A DNA stretch of 64,000 bases from Ruminiclostridium papyrosolvens DSM 2782 (GCF_029318685.1 NZ_CP119677.1:992001-1056000), one strand, 5' to 3'; shown: positions 26,874 to 36,665, counted from the first letter of the stretch. A program made the numbers and translations. The notes: generated from the letters alone by a model not told the origin.

Positions 26874-27579
26874 GGGTATGCTATTTATTAATCTGATATG
26901 GTATGCAATACACGTAATATTTCAAACAAGGATAATTCCCAACCCCATAAGAGTGTACAGGAGTTTTTATTTATTTTTTAAAGAAGCCATGCTTTTGCAT
27001 ATAAGTATAAGCCTTTGTAGGATATTTGCAGGAGTAATAATAGCACTTTTGCTGGGCTCCTTAATAGGTTATAAAATGGCTGTGTCTGATATATGGAATA
27101 AAATTCTTAACCCATTGGTGTTTTTAACATACCCTATTCCCAAAACAGCACTCCTGCCTATAATCATGACAATATTTGGTTTGGGCGGGGCATCAAAAAT
27201 AATTCTCATAACAATGATAATTATCTTTCAAATAATAATAACTGTAAGAGATTCCGTTACAAGGATAGATAAAGAGTGTATATACAATGTACGAAGTATG
27301 GGGGCATCCCAAAGGCAGATTCTTTACCACGTTATTATACCTGATATAATACCCGGTATATTAACAGGCTTGCGTGTAACAATAGGGACTGCACTGTCCA
27401 TTCTTTTTTTCTGCGAAGCCTATGGTACTTCATGGGGTATGGGGTACTATATACTTGATGCCTGGACCAGAATAGATTATATCAGCATGTACAAGGGAAT
27501 TCTGGTATTGTCTGTCGTTGGAATAGCATTGTTTTCATCAATTGATATTCTAGAGCAAAAAATAGTCAAATGGCGATAA
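26845..27579 (+). CDS. ABC transporter permease, SsuC/TauC type
   Basis: A 244-residue membrane protein with about six spans and the EAA-like loop NVRSMGASQRQILYHVIIPD that docks with the ATPase. The GTG at 26845 has GGGAGG 8 bases upstream and overlaps the ATPase gene by 29 bases. An earlier ATG at 26827 has no ribosome site. It forms a two-gene operon with the ATPase. Confidence 0.85.
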   Translation: MKKKVTVYAEGMLFINLIWYAIHVIFQTRIIPNPIRVYRSFYLFFKEAMLLHISISLCRIFAGVIIALLLGSLIGYKMAVSDIWNKILNPLVFLTYPIPKTALLPIIMTIFGLGGASKIILITMIIIFQIIITVRDSVTRIDKECIYNVRSMGASQRQILYHVIIPDIIPGILTGLRVTIGTALSILFFCEAYGTSWGMGYYILDAWTRIDYISMYKGILVLSVVGIALFSSIDILEQKIVKWR

Positions 27580-27672
27580 ATTTCTTTTCACAAGCCCTTG
27601 CTTATAATATATAATAATTTATGTCAACTTTTTTGGACGAGTATATATTATTAAACAGAGGGGTACATAGCC

Positions 27673-28983
27673 GTGAATTTATTATCAAAGTTCAGGGAAA
27701 TTTATTTTAATAAAGAAAGCCTTTCCGAAGAAGATATGCGGGTTTCAAGGAATATATCCGTATATGAGGGCTGTACCGCCAGAAGTATTCTTACCCTGAC
27801 AAGTGGAGCTTTCTTGATTGGATTTGCTAAATATTTAGGAGCAAGCAATGAACAGTCGGGAATTATTGCTGCTATTCCGGTATTGGCGGGAATAGTAACG
27901 GTGTTTTCTCCTATAATTCTTGAGAAGCTTGAAAGCAGAAAATTGCTGACTTGTATAATGTGCTTTATAGGAAGATTGATGATGGGACTAATGATACTTA
28001 TACCTTTTATAAGTCCTCACAAAACAGTTAGGGTTCAACTGTTAATATGGATATTCTTAATTGCAAATTTAGTTTTGATTTTTACAATTCCATATGTACA
28101 GATGTGGCAACTGAATATAACTCCAGAGAGAATAAGAGGCTCTTATTATGGTAAACGTGAATCAATAATTTTAGCTACAGTTACTGTTGTTACCCTTCTT
28201 ATGGGACAGGTTCTCGATAAACTTGAGCAGTTGGGACACCAATTTACGGGCTTCATCGTATTATACGCTTTTGTTATTGTTATGGCTTTTGTAAACGTTG
28301 TTATGTTGTCAAAAATAAAAGAGCCGGTTAATCCCCTTTTAGAATCAAGGGTTTCAATTAAAAACTTGTTTACGCTGCCCACTAAAAACAAAAATTTTAT
28401 GAAAATAACTTTCATAACTGTATTATGGAATTTGGGTTATCAGATTGCTTTCCCGTTTACCTCGGTTTATATGGTATCGACCCTTCAATTAAGATACGGA
28501 CTTGTTACGGCAATGGCAGTTTTGGCTTCAATTACAAGTGTTGTATCTGTTAGGTTCTGGGGAAAAATTGCAGATAAAAAATCATGGATTTATATTATGA
28601 AACTAATGATTATCCTTCAGATTTTGAGCTTTGTGACTTGGTTTTTCATAAATGCAGACACGGTATATATTCTTATGCCTATAGCTCATATACTCGGCGG
28701 AGCAGCAATTTCAGGAGTTAACATATCTGTGAACAATTTGCAGTACAGCTACTCCCCAGCAGACAATAAGACTGTATACATGGGCTTCTCATCGGCAGTT
28801 AACGGTATTATTGGATTTGTAGGCACCCTAATAGGTTCATTTTTTATTAAGGTTACGAATACCATAGGAGTTTCTCCGGCAGGTTTTTCAATTGGTAATA
28901 TGCAGCTGCTGTTTTTAACAGCAGTACTTGTTTTAACAGTGAGTATTTTAAGCATTTCAAAATTCAGAATTAATAACGCCTGA
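27673..28983 (+). CDS. Major facilitator superfamily transporter
   Basis: A 436-residue protein with about 12 membrane segments in two halves. The first half contains GFAKYLGASNEQSGIIAAIPVLAG and RGSYYGKRE, in the place of the usual loop 2-3 motif; the second half contains SVRFWGKIADK. The start is GTG at 27673 with GAGGGG upstream. Nothing in the sequence gives the substrate. It stands alone after the ABC pair, and repeat copy B begins 5 bases past its stop. Confidence 0.85.
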   Translation: MNLLSKFREIYFNKESLSEEDMRVSRNISVYEGCTARSILTLTSGAFLIGFAKYLGASNEQSGIIAAIPVLAGIVTVFSPIILEKLESRKLLTCIMCFIGRLMMGLMILIPFISPHKTVRVQLLIWIFLIANLVLIFTIPYVQMWQLNITPERIRGSYYGKRESIILATVTVVTLLMGQVLDKLEQLGHQFTGFIVLYAFVIVMAFVNVVMLSKIKEPVNPLLESRVSIKNLFTLPTKNKNFMKITFITVLWNLGYQIAFPFTSVYMVSTLQLRYGLVTAMAVLASITSVVSVRFWGKIADKKSWIYIMKLMIILQILSFVTWFFINADTVYILMPIAHILGGAAISGVNISVNNLQYSYSPADNKTVYMGFSSAVNGIIGFVGTLIGSFFIKVTNTIGVSPAGFSIGNMQLLFLTAVLVLTVSILSISKFRINNA

Positions 28984-28988
28984 CATTT

Positions 28989-29331
28989 GGCTCTGTTATT
29001 TGTCAGCAAAGGAGTATAATGAAATATGAGGGTATGAATATAATAGAAAAATAGTCATACACTAGTACTCCCGTATAAAATTATATCAATGATTGCTTCC
29101 AAGATATTTGCAAGAGTTTATAACGGCTCATCTTTGGATATTTTACCGTCGCTCACATTCATCGTCCATGATTCATTGTCTCGCTAAAACCTATATCGTA
29201 TAGGTTTTCCGGTAAAATATCCTTCTTCAACCATAAACTACTGCAAATATCTTTAACCAAGCTTCCATTGATAAAATTTATACTCCTTAAGTACAGGCTC
29301 AGATAGACAAAAATTATTTTTGCAACAGCCC
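28989..29331. repeat. Palindromic intergenic repeat, copy B (MITE-like)
   Basis: This is the inverted counterpart of 10777-11079, about 343 bases long. The outer ends are GGCTCTGTT (28989-28997) and AACAGCCC (29324-29331). The inner bounded part, GTACTC (29065) to GTAC (29294), is about 230 bases and aligns with copy A along its length, including AAGATATTTGCA, GGATATTTTACC, the core arms AAAACCTATA / TATAGGTTTT, and GGTAAAATATCC. The right end read on the minus strand, GGGCTGTTGCAAAAA, looks like an insertion-sequence terminus. It begins 5 bases after the MFS stop. Confidence 0.7.
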
Positions 29332-29368
29332 ATAATAATTCATAAATAAACACTATCACTGTCTTTGT

Positions 29369-31198
29369 TTAAACAATAGTAACTTTATATTCCTTAAACC
29401 AGTAGTCCAACTGAATCAACCATGCAATAAGCTGCGGTCTTCCCATAAGCTGTCCATACCAGGTTACATTGCTGCCGGAACGGAGAAGGGGCAGAGTATC
29501 CGGGTGAAGTATATCCTTGAGTATGGAATCAGGAGTAGCCATAACTTCTTCAAACATTGCTGATACGATTGATTCATACTCAGGGTTGTGAGTTTTGGGG
29601 TAGGGACTCTTTTTCCTGTACAAAATCTTGTCAGGCAAGTAATCGCTCATAGCTTCCCTCAAAAGTGACTTTTCAACCTTATTTTTAAATTTTATCTTCC
29701 ATGGTACATTATAAACATATTCCAGAATCCTATGGTCTGAAAAAGGAACCCTGACTTCAAGTCCGCTTGCCATTGACATACGATCCTTTCTTTCCAAAAG
29801 GGATACCATAAACCAGTTTACAGAAAGCCAATTTGCCAACCTTGCAGTTTTCATTTCCTCAGTTTCATTACCTGTAAAAGGACAGGCGTTTACACTGTCA
29901 CGGTACATTTGGTTTACAAAATCCATACCTTGCTTTGGCTTTGCAAAATCAGCAGCAAACAGGTAAATTCTTGATTCAGGGTCATGTATCCACGGGAAGA
30001 AATTTCGGTGTAGCATTTCAGGCTTATAGAACCAGGGGTATCCGCCGAATATTTCATCAGCACATTCACCGCTTAAAGCAACAGTATGCCTTTTTTTAAT
30101 CTGCTGACAATAATAAAGCAGAGAGGAGTCTATGTCTGCCATGCCGGGGTAGTCTCTGAATTTCACGGCATCATAAAGGAGGTCAGCGATGGTTTGCTGG
30201 CTAACGGTAAGAACCGAATGGTCTGTGCCAAGGTATTCACTAAGCCAAACTGCGTAACTGTCATCGCTTTCAGGCTGGAAGCTTGTGGAGGTGAAATGCT
30301 GCTTATTACCTTCATATTCAAAGGAATAGGTACTCAGCAAATCTCCGTTTTTCTTGTCAGCACGGGCGACAGCTGTTACTACGGAGGAGTCAAGTCCCCC
30401 TGACAAAAGAGTACATAAGGGTACATCGGAAACCAGCTGCCTTTGAATTGCATCTGTAAGATAAAACTTTGTTTTTTCTACAATGGTACTTTCACTGTCC
30501 TCCAGCTCGTAAGCCTGTAAAGACCAGTATTTGCGTAATTCAAGACCGTTACGGTTAAAAATTCCATGAAAACCGGGTGAAACTTCATAAATGTTTTTGA
30601 AAATCCCGCTATTGGACGGGCGCATGGGGGAGAGGTATAATAACTGCCAGACTCCTTCACTGTCAAGCTCTGCCTTAACCTGAGGATGTTTTAAAATTGC
30701 TTTTACTTCAGATGAGAAAAGTATTGTATCTCCTATAAAAGTATAAAAAAACGGTTTTACGCCCATTCTGTCTCTGGATACGTAAATCTGTTTTTTATCA
30801 TCATCATAAACTGCAAAGGCAAAAATACCATTAAGCTTTTCCGAACAGCCCATACCCCAAAGTATGTACGAATAAAGTAAAACCTCCGTGTCGCAGTGGG
30901 TTTTAAATTCTACTCCCAGATTTTCAAGCTCTGAACGCAAATCATTTGAATTATAAAGCTCGCCGTTGTAAACAATAGTATAAGATTTACCTTCGAAAAC
31001 AGCAGTCATAGGCTGTAAGCCGTTGGCAACATCAATTACGGCAAGTCTGTTATGTCCAAAGCAAACATATTCATCTCTAAAAAAACCATGTTGATCTGGA
31101 CCTCTGTGATTAGTAGTCATTCTCATTGCATCAAGGGTTTCCTGAGAGATGCTTCTTGTACCATCTTTAAAATTTACCAAACCAAGAATTGAGCACAT
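29369..31198 (-). CDS. asnB: Asparagine synthetase B, glutamine-hydrolysing
   Basis: A 609-residue enzyme that makes asparagine from aspartate with glutamine as amide donor. The N-terminal class II glutaminase domain starts MCSILGLV with the catalytic Cys2; the usual MCGI is MCSI here. Other features are NHRGPDQHG and VYNGELYNS. The synthetase domain has the PP-loop LLSGGLDSSVVTAVA and SGECADEIFGGYPWF. GGAGG precedes the ATG. It lies downstream of glnN and the chemoreceptor-like gene, but its leader has its own candidate promoter and a hexaloop hairpin. Confidence 0.93.
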   Translation of the reverse strand: MCSILGLVNFKDGTRSISQETLDAMRMTTNHRGPDQHGFFRDEYVCFGHNRLAVIDVANGLQPMTAVFEGKSYTIVYNGELYNSNDLRSELENLGVEFKTHCDTEVLLYSYILWGMGCSEKLNGIFAFAVYDDDKKQIYVSRDRMGVKPFFYTFIGDTILFSSEVKAILKHPQVKAELDSEGVWQLLYLSPMRPSNSGIFKNIYEVSPGFHGIFNRNGLELRKYWSLQAYELEDSESTIVEKTKFYLTDAIQRQLVSDVPLCTLLSGGLDSSVVTAVARADKKNGDLLSTYSFEYEGNKQHFTSTSFQPESDDSYAVWLSEYLGTDHSVLTVSQQTIADLLYDAVKFRDYPGMADIDSSLLYYCQQIKKRHTVALSGECADEIFGGYPWFYKPEMLHRNFFPWIHDPESRIYLFAADFAKPKQGMDFVNQMYRDSVNACPFTGNETEEMKTARLANWLSVNWFMVSLLERKDRMSMASGLEVRVPFSDHRILEYVYNVPWKIKFKNKVEKSLLREAMSDYLPDKILYRKKSPYPKTHNPEYESIVSAMFEEVMATPDSILKDILHPDTLPLLRSGSNVTWYGQLMGRPQLIAWLIQLDYWFKEYKVTIV

Positions 31199-31231
31199 AT
31201 TTTATCCTCCAGAAAAAATTCATATCAATAC

Positions 31232-31288
31232 AAGACAATGGGACAATTATCATCGCTGACGCCATTGTCCCATGCTCTTATTAGTATA
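31232..31288 (-). promoter_or_regulatory. asnB leader with candidate ANTAR hexaloop and alternative hairpin
   Basis: On the minus strand TATACT (31288-31283) could be a -10. The hairpin GAC-AATGGC-GTC (31269-31258) has A1 and G4 in its six-base loop. It competes with a perfect 10-base stem, ATGGGACAAT (31273-31264) with ATTGTCCCAT (31247-31238). No clear T-run follows, so this may not be a normal terminator and the assignment is weaker than for the other leaders. Confidence 0.35.
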
Positions 31289-31319
31289 TGAAAAAGTGAG
31301 GTAAATTGTGCTTTAAAAT

Positions 31320-32849
31320 TTAATGAATATTTATATCTATACCCACCACTCCTACGATTTCGCCTGTACCTGACTTAATGGGAGAGGACACCGTAATACA
31401 TGGATTTCTGGTTATGGCAGAAATGTAGATAGAGGATACAAAATTCTCGCCTTTAATACTCCTTTTGAACCATTCACGTACATTTGCGTTGGCTATTCCG
31501 GCTTTTGGTATTGAGCATATAAAACGTCCTTTTTTATCATTGGTCCATACGGCTTCCACATAAGGATATCTATTTTTAAATTCACTTAAAATTTCTTCAT
31601 GAAGGTTGCTATCCTTAGAATTCATGATTTCATTTTTTGAACAAAGCTCTTTAGATACAATGGAAAGAGAACTTTTTGCCTTCTCCATTGCATCATTACC
31701 AAGTGCTTCAACATCTTCCGCTTCAACGGAAAAGAGTTCCGACAGGGTAGAGGAGGCTTCGTTAAGCCTTATACCCATAGAGGAGATTTCTTCTATATTC
31801 TTTTTCTGCTGATGTACAGATGTGCAAACATCATCTACAGACCGTGAAGTTGCAGACAAAATATCTTCCACGCCTCTAATCTGATTTCCTACATTCTGTG
31901 CAATAAGAACCTCCTGCTGTGATAAGGAACTTATTTTATCCATCATGCCAAACACATCATTAAAGGAAGAATCAATTTTCCCCAGATATTGTTCAATGCT
32001 CTTGGTTGCAGAAATACCTTCATCAACTCTGGAGGCGTTTTCTCTTACAACCGTATAAACGTTTCCAACCTCTCCATGAATGGATTTAATCAGTGAACCT
32101 ATTTCTTCCACTGATTTGCTTGTATTGTCTGCAAGTTTGTGAATTTCAGCTGCCACAACGGCAAAGCCCTTACCGTGTTCCCCGGCACGTGCGGATTCAA
32201 TAGTTGCATTTAATGCAAGAAGTTGAGTCTGTTTGGAAATACTGCTGACAGTCTCTAAAATATGCTCGATTTCCCCGGAAGTTTTCTGGAGTCTCTCCAT
32301 ATTCGCAAGAGTTTTATTTGAGGATTCGTGGATGCTATCTATAGTCTTTACAATTTGCATTATTTCTTCAAGACTCAATCTGACCGTATCCTTTGAAAGA
32401 GAGCTTTTTTTAATCATTTGTCCGGTTATGTCTTTTGCGTTATTCAGCAAATCCACAATGTTTTTAACTTCGGAAAGAGTATTGGTAATACTATCGTAGA
32501 CATGCTCATTTTTGTTAGCCATTTCCTTAACTTCATCATAAACATATTTTGCAAATTCATTGTTTTCATCTAATGTCACCGAAATATTTTCGGAAACGGA
32601 TGAAATCTGACTTGAGGTAACCTGAACTTCAAAATTGAATTTCTTCAGATCACTTTTCAGTTTTTTAATTCTGCCAGTATATAGCCTGAATTTTCCCTGA
32701 ATGAGTTTCCATGTAACGAAGAAGTATACTATAAATGCAATAAAGTACAATATTAGCTTAATATAAAAATTTATTCCTGAAAAACAAACCAAAAAAGTTG
32801 ATACCAGAAAAAACAGGCAGCTTGCAACTATGTAAGAAGAGCTTTTCAT
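31320..32849 (-). CDS. Methyl-accepting chemotaxis-like protein with C-terminal Cache-like domain
   Basis: A 509-residue protein. Two membrane spans lie close together at the N terminus (about residues 7-46) with almost no external loop. The signalling core follows, with the hairpin tip KQTQLLALNATIESARAGEHGKGFAVVA. After this comes a C-terminal domain of about 110 residues resembling the membrane-distal part of a Cache sensor (REWFKRSIKGENFVSSIYIS and GEIVGVVGIDINI). Cache domains are normally outside the cell and N-terminal; here the domain would be in the cytoplasm. It sits between glnN and asnB, which hints at an internal nitrogen or amino-acid signal. GGAGAG precedes the ATG. Confidence 0.8.
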   Translation of the reverse strand: MKSSSYIVASCLFFLVSTFLVCFSGINFYIKLILYFIAFIVYFFVTWKLIQGKFRLYTGRIKKLKSDLKKFNFEVQVTSSQISSVSENISVTLDENNEFAKYVYDEVKEMANKNEHVYDSITNTLSEVKNIVDLLNNAKDITGQMIKKSSLSKDTVRLSLEEIMQIVKTIDSIHESSNKTLANMERLQKTSGEIEHILETVSSISKQTQLLALNATIESARAGEHGKGFAVVAAEIHKLADNTSKSVEEIGSLIKSIHGEVGNVYTVVRENASRVDEGISATKSIEQYLGKIDSSFNDVFGMMDKISSLSQQEVLIAQNVGNQIRGVEDILSATSRSVDDVCTSVHQQKKNIEEISSMGIRLNEASSTLSELFSVEAEDVEALGNDAMEKAKSSLSIVSKELCSKNEIMNSKDSNLHEEILSEFKNRYPYVEAVWTNDKKGRFICSIPKAGIANANVREWFKRSIKGENFVSSIYISAITRNPCITVSSPIKSGTGEIVGVVGIDINIH

Positions 32850-32892
32850 TCAACTTCTCTCCGTTTCATTAAATTATTTATACTATCATGTT

Positions 32893-32943
32893 AAAAAACG
32901 ACAAAAGGGACAGTAGTAAGTTGGTACGTATTGTCCCTTTTGT
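32893..32943 (-). terminator. Intrinsic terminator after glnN
   Basis: On the minus strand ACAAAAGGGACA pairs perfectly with TGTCCCTTTTGT, then CG and six T. It separates glnN from the chemoreceptor-like gene. Confidence 0.85.
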
Positions 32944-32974
32944 GTCAGATACAATTATATTTTATTTGTATATA

Positions 32975-35068
32975 CTATATATTAAAAAGTAAGTCAGCAT
33001 AAGTTGGGAATGGATACAAATCCTTTGGAATAATAGCTTCCAGCTTATCTGCATCGGCTCTAAGTGAATCCATAGCAGGTACTACAATTTTACTGAATGC
33101 TTCTGCCTGTTTTAATGCACTTGAGTCTTCTGCACTTGCTTTTTCAATAGCTTTCTTCAAAGCGTTGATGTTTGAAGAGAAGGAGCTTAATACAGGTGAC
33201 AACTCTTTAAGAACAGAAGACTGTGCTGATACTTCAACTGACATTCCTGTAGCTTTTACGGAATTTATTGTATCGGACAAATTCTTGCTGAACTTAAATG
33301 CAGCAGGAAGAAGCTCAGTTTTAGCCATTGATATCATAGTCAAAGCTTCAATATTAATTGTTTTAACATAGTTTTCAAGTAATATTTCATATCTTGATTC
33401 AATTTCCGAATTACTGAGAACTCCATGTTTAACAAATACAGCTACGTTTTTATCTTTTATGAAGGTAGGAATACATTCAACAGTTGACTTTAAGTTGAGC
33501 AATCCTCTGCTTTCAGCTTCTGCAACCCATTCATCAGTGTAGTTGTTGCCGTTAAATATTATACGCTTGTGCTCTTTTATAGTTTCAGATATCAAATCTG
33601 TAACTGCACTTGAAAGATCGTTTTGTGCCTCCAGAGTGTCAGCAAACTTTTGAAGTACTTCTGCAACTATTGTATTTAATACAAAGTTTGGTCCTGCAAT
33701 AGAAGCTGAAGAACCAAGCATTCTAAATTCAAACTTGTTGCCTGTAAATGCAAATGGTGAAGTTCTGTTACGGTCAGTTGTGTCTTTAGGAAGCTTTGGC
33801 AAGCTTGCAACACCTGTTTCAAGAATGGAGTTGTATGCTTTACCCTTAGCTTTTCCGTTTTCAAGCTGAGCGAGGATGTCTGTTAATTGATCTCCAAGGA
33901 ACATAGATACTATAGCAGGAGGAGCTTCATTTGCACCAAGTCTGTGGTCATTTCCTGCAGATGCTACTGAAAGACGCATCAGATCCTGATACTCGTCAAT
34001 AGCTTTAATAACTGCACACAGGAAAACAAGGAACTGAACATTTTCGTGTGGAGTTGATCCCGGTTCCAACAGGTTCTGGCCGTCGTTAGTTGACATTGAC
34101 CAGTTGTTGTGCTTACCTGAACCATTTACACCTGCAAATGGTTTTTCGTGGAGCAGGCATACAAGATTGTGTCTGAGAGCTATTTTCTGCATAAGCTCCA
34201 TAGTAAGTTGATTGTGGTCGGTTGCTATGTTTGAAGTTGTGAATATTGGAGCCAATTCGTGCTGAGCAGGAGCAACTTCATTATGCTTTGTTTTAGCTGC
34301 AATTCCAAGCTCCCACAGTTCTTTATCAAGATCCTTCATGTAGTTGGAGATTCTTTGCTTGATGTTTCCAAAGTAGTGGTCTTCCAGCTCCTGTCCTTTT
34401 GGAGGCTTGTTGCCGAAAAGAGTTCTTCCGGTGAAAATCAAGTCTTTTCTCTTTTTATACAAATCTCTGTCAATCAGAAAGTATTCCTGTTCAGGGCCTA
34501 CAGTAGTTGTAACTCTTGTAGCCGTATTTCCGAACAATTTCAAAATTCTGAGAGCCTGTTTGTTAAGAGCTTCCATTGAACGGAGCAAAGGAGTTTTTTT
34601 GTCTAAAACTTCTCCGGTATACGAACAGAAAGCTGTTGGAATATAAAGAGTGCCATCTTTAACAAAAGCCGGTGAAGTACAGTCCCAAGCAGTATAACCT
34701 CTAGCTTCAAAAGTTGCTCTGAGTCCGCCGGAAGGGAAGGAGGAAGCGTCAGGCTCACCCTTTACAAGATCCTTGCCGGTAAATTCCATAATAACTCTTC
34801 CGTCATCTGTAGGCGAAATAAAAGAGTCATGCTTTTCAGCTGTGATACCTGTCATTGGCTGGAACCAGTGAGTGAAATGTGTTGCACCCTTTTCCATTGC
34901 CCAATCCTTCATTGCACTTGCAACAACGTCAGCTACTGTTACATCCAGTGCTAAACCTTCATCAATAGTCTTTTTTATAGACTTATAAGTAGTTTTTGGA
35001 AGACGTTCACGCATAGCAGCATCATTAAATACATTACTTCCATAAATTTCTGTAACACGAAAATCCAT
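32975..35068 (-). CDS. glnN: Glutamine synthetase type III
   Basis: A 697-residue GSIII, the usual length for this large type. Family features are [18 protein letters not shown] and [11 protein letters not shown] (metal-binding Glu residues), [15 protein letters not shown] and [16 protein letters not shown]. It makes glutamine from glutamate, ammonia and ATP. AGGAGGGG precedes the ATG. It lies directly downstream of gatB, but its own leader carries a 7-base-pair hexaloop hairpin overlapping a terminator. Transcription from either its own promoter or gatCAB readthrough would therefore be subject to antitermination. The genome also has a type I enzyme at 44048-45373. Confidence 0.95.
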   Translation of the reverse strand: MDFRVTEIYGSNVFNDAAMRERLPKTTYKSIKKTIDEGLALDVTVADVVASAMKDWAMEKGATHFTHWFQPMTGITAEKHDSFISPTDDGRVIMEFTGKDLVKGEPDASSFPSGGLRATFEARGYTAWDCTSPAFVKDGTLYIPTAFCSYTGEVLDKKTPLLRSMEALNKQALRILKLFGNTATRVTTTVGPEQEYFLIDRDLYKKRKDLIFTGRTLFGNKPPKGQELEDHYFGNIKQRISNYMKDLDKELWELGIAAKTKHNEVAPAQHELAPIFTTSNIATDHNQLTMELMQKIALRHNLVCLLHEKPFAGVNGSGKHNNWSMSTNDGQNLLEPGSTPHENVQFLVFLCAVIKAIDEYQDLMRLSVASAGNDHRLGANEAPPAIVSMFLGDQLTDILAQLENGKAKGKAYNSILETGVASLPKLPKDTTDRNRTSPFAFTGNKFEFRMLGSSASIAGPNFVLNTIVAEVLQKFADTLEAQNDLSSAVTDLISETIKEHKRIIFNGNNYTDEWVAEAESRGLLNLKSTVECIPTFIKDKNVAVFVKHGVLSNSEIESRYEILLENYVKTINIEALTMISMAKTELLPAAFKFSKNLSDTINSVKATGMSVEVSAQSSVLKELSPVLSSFSSNINALKKAIEKASAEDSSALKQAEAFSKIVVPAMDSLRADADKLEAIIPKDLYPFPTYADLLFNI

Positions 35069-35120
35069 GTTAACCCCTCCTTGAATAATTTAAATTTAAT
35101 TAATTGTCAATGTAATATAT

Positions 35121-35181
35121 AAAAAAAGACATTTCACCCCTTAAAAAAATTCTTTAAGGAAGTGAAACGCCTTTGTTTCAC
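35121..35181 (-). promoter_or_regulatory. ANTAR-type hairpin and overlapping terminator in glnN leader
   Basis: On the minus strand GTGAAAC-AAAGGC-GTTTCAC (35181-35162) is a perfect 7-base stem with a six-base loop having A1 and G4. Its 3' arm is the start of a terminator: GCGTTTCACTTCCTTAAA pairs with TTTAAGGGGTGAAATGTC, then seven T (35127-35121). This is the longest hairpin of the set. A possible TATAAA lies at 35203-35198. Confidence 0.75.
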
Positions 35182-35207
35182 AAAATATATTAAGTTTTTT
35201 ATACTAC

Positions 35208-36647
35208 TTAGCTTTTAAGCTTGTTCAGCTCACTTCTCAGTATCTCCTGAATTACTTTAGGATTGCCTCTCCCAGCCAATGCTCTTGAACATTGCCCCAT
35301 CAAAAATCCAAAAGTCTTTTCCTTGCCTTCAAGATATTCTGCAACAGCTTTTTCATTATTTGATAGTATTTCTTTAACCGTGTTTTCAACTTCAGAGGTA
35401 TCATTTATTACCTTGTAACCCTTTTCAGCTATAATGGCTTCAGGCTCTTTGCTTGTTTCAAACATTTCTGCCAAAACCTTTTTAGCATTGTTGGAAGTAA
35501 TCTCATCACTGTCCATCATCTTTATAAGTCTCCCCAACAGTTTTGCGTCAAAGGGGATATCCTCTGGGGTTATACAACTGTCATTGAGTCTTCTCAATAC
35601 TTCAACTACTATAAAATTAGCGGCTGTTTTAGGATTACCCGATTCAGCAGCAGTAGCTTCAAAGAAATCAGAAAGGCTTACGGAAGTCAGCAACAGATTG
35701 GCATCAGCCTCGTTAATGCCATAATCTTTGGTATATCTTTCAAACCTTTTGTCAGGAAGTTCCGGAAGAGCTTTTCTAAGCTTCTCAATATCCTCACTTG
35801 TAAAGGAGACAGGTACAATGTCAGGCTCAGGAAAATATCTGTAGTCATGGGCATTTTCCTTGCTTCTAAGTGACTTACTTTCTCCTTTGCCGTCATCCCA
35901 ACGTCTTGTTTCCTGAGTTATTTTTTTACCTTCGTCCAGAAGTTCTGTCTGTCTTTCAATTTCATAATCAATAGCTCTTGCAATAGCCTTTATGGAGTTG
36001 ATATTTTTCATTTCTGTTCTTGTTCCAAGTTCATCAGTACCTACCGGCCTAATAGAAACATTGACATCGGCTCTCAAAGAGCCTTCCTCCATACGACAAT
36101 CCGAAACGCCGGAGTAGAGAAGCATCAAACGAACCTTTTCAACAAATTCTCTTGCTTCCTCCGCAGAAGACAAATCAGGTTTAGTTACAATTTCAATCAG
36201 AGGAACTCCGCAGCGATTATAGTCTGCAAGACTGTACCTGTCATAGCTGTCATGAAGAAGCTTTCCGGCGTCTTCCTCCAAATGAATTCTCTCTATTCTG
36301 ATGAATTTTTCTCCATCAGGGGTATTTATAGTCAATCCACCGTCTTTACAGATGGGGAGATCAAATTGCGATATCTGATAAGCCTTTGGTAAATCCGGAT
36401 AAAAGTAATTCTTTCTGTCCATTTTCGAAAATTCATTTATTTTGCAGTTTAAGGCCAAGCCTGCCATTACAGTATATTCAACTGCTTGTTTGTTGAGAAC
36501 CGGAAGAGTTCCGGGCATTCCCGTGCAAACAGGACAACACCGCGTATTTGGCTCGCCGCCGAAACTTACGGGACAATCACAGAAAATTTTCGATTTTGTT
36601 GATAACTCCGAATGTATTTCCAAGCCTATAGTGGGTATATATTTCAT
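35208..36647 (-). CDS. gatB: Aspartyl/glutamyl-tRNA amidotransferase subunit B
   Basis: A 479-residue GatB. The N terminus IPTIGLEIHSELSTKSKIFC is the family signature, followed by the zinc cysteines (CDC ... CCPVC) and MDRKNYFYPDLPKAYQISQ. The C-terminal YqeY-like tail binds tRNA. With GatA and GatC it converts Glu-tRNA(Gln) and/or Asp-tRNA(Asn) to the amides using glutamine or asparagine. AAGGAG precedes the ATG, 18 bases after the gatA stop. Confidence 0.96.
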   Translation of the reverse strand: MKYIPTIGLEIHSELSTKSKIFCDCPVSFGGEPNTRCCPVCTGMPGTLPVLNKQAVEYTVMAGLALNCKINEFSKMDRKNYFYPDLPKAYQISQFDLPICKDGGLTINTPDGEKFIRIERIHLEEDAGKLLHDSYDRYSLADYNRCGVPLIEIVTKPDLSSAEEAREFVEKVRLMLLYSGVSDCRMEEGSLRADVNVSIRPVGTDELGTRTEMKNINSIKAIARAIDYEIERQTELLDEGKKITQETRRWDDGKGESKSLRSKENAHDYRYFPEPDIVPVSFTSEDIEKLRKALPELPDKRFERYTKDYGINEADANLLLTSVSLSDFFEATAAESGNPKTAANFIVVEVLRRLNDSCITPEDIPFDAKLLGRLIKMMDSDEITSNNAKKVLAEMFETSKEPEAIIAEKGYKVINDTSEVENTVKEILSNNEKAVAEYLEGKEKTFGFLMGQCSRALAGRGNPKVIQEILRSELNKLKS

Positions 36648-36665
36648 CGTTACGCTCCTTTCTTG

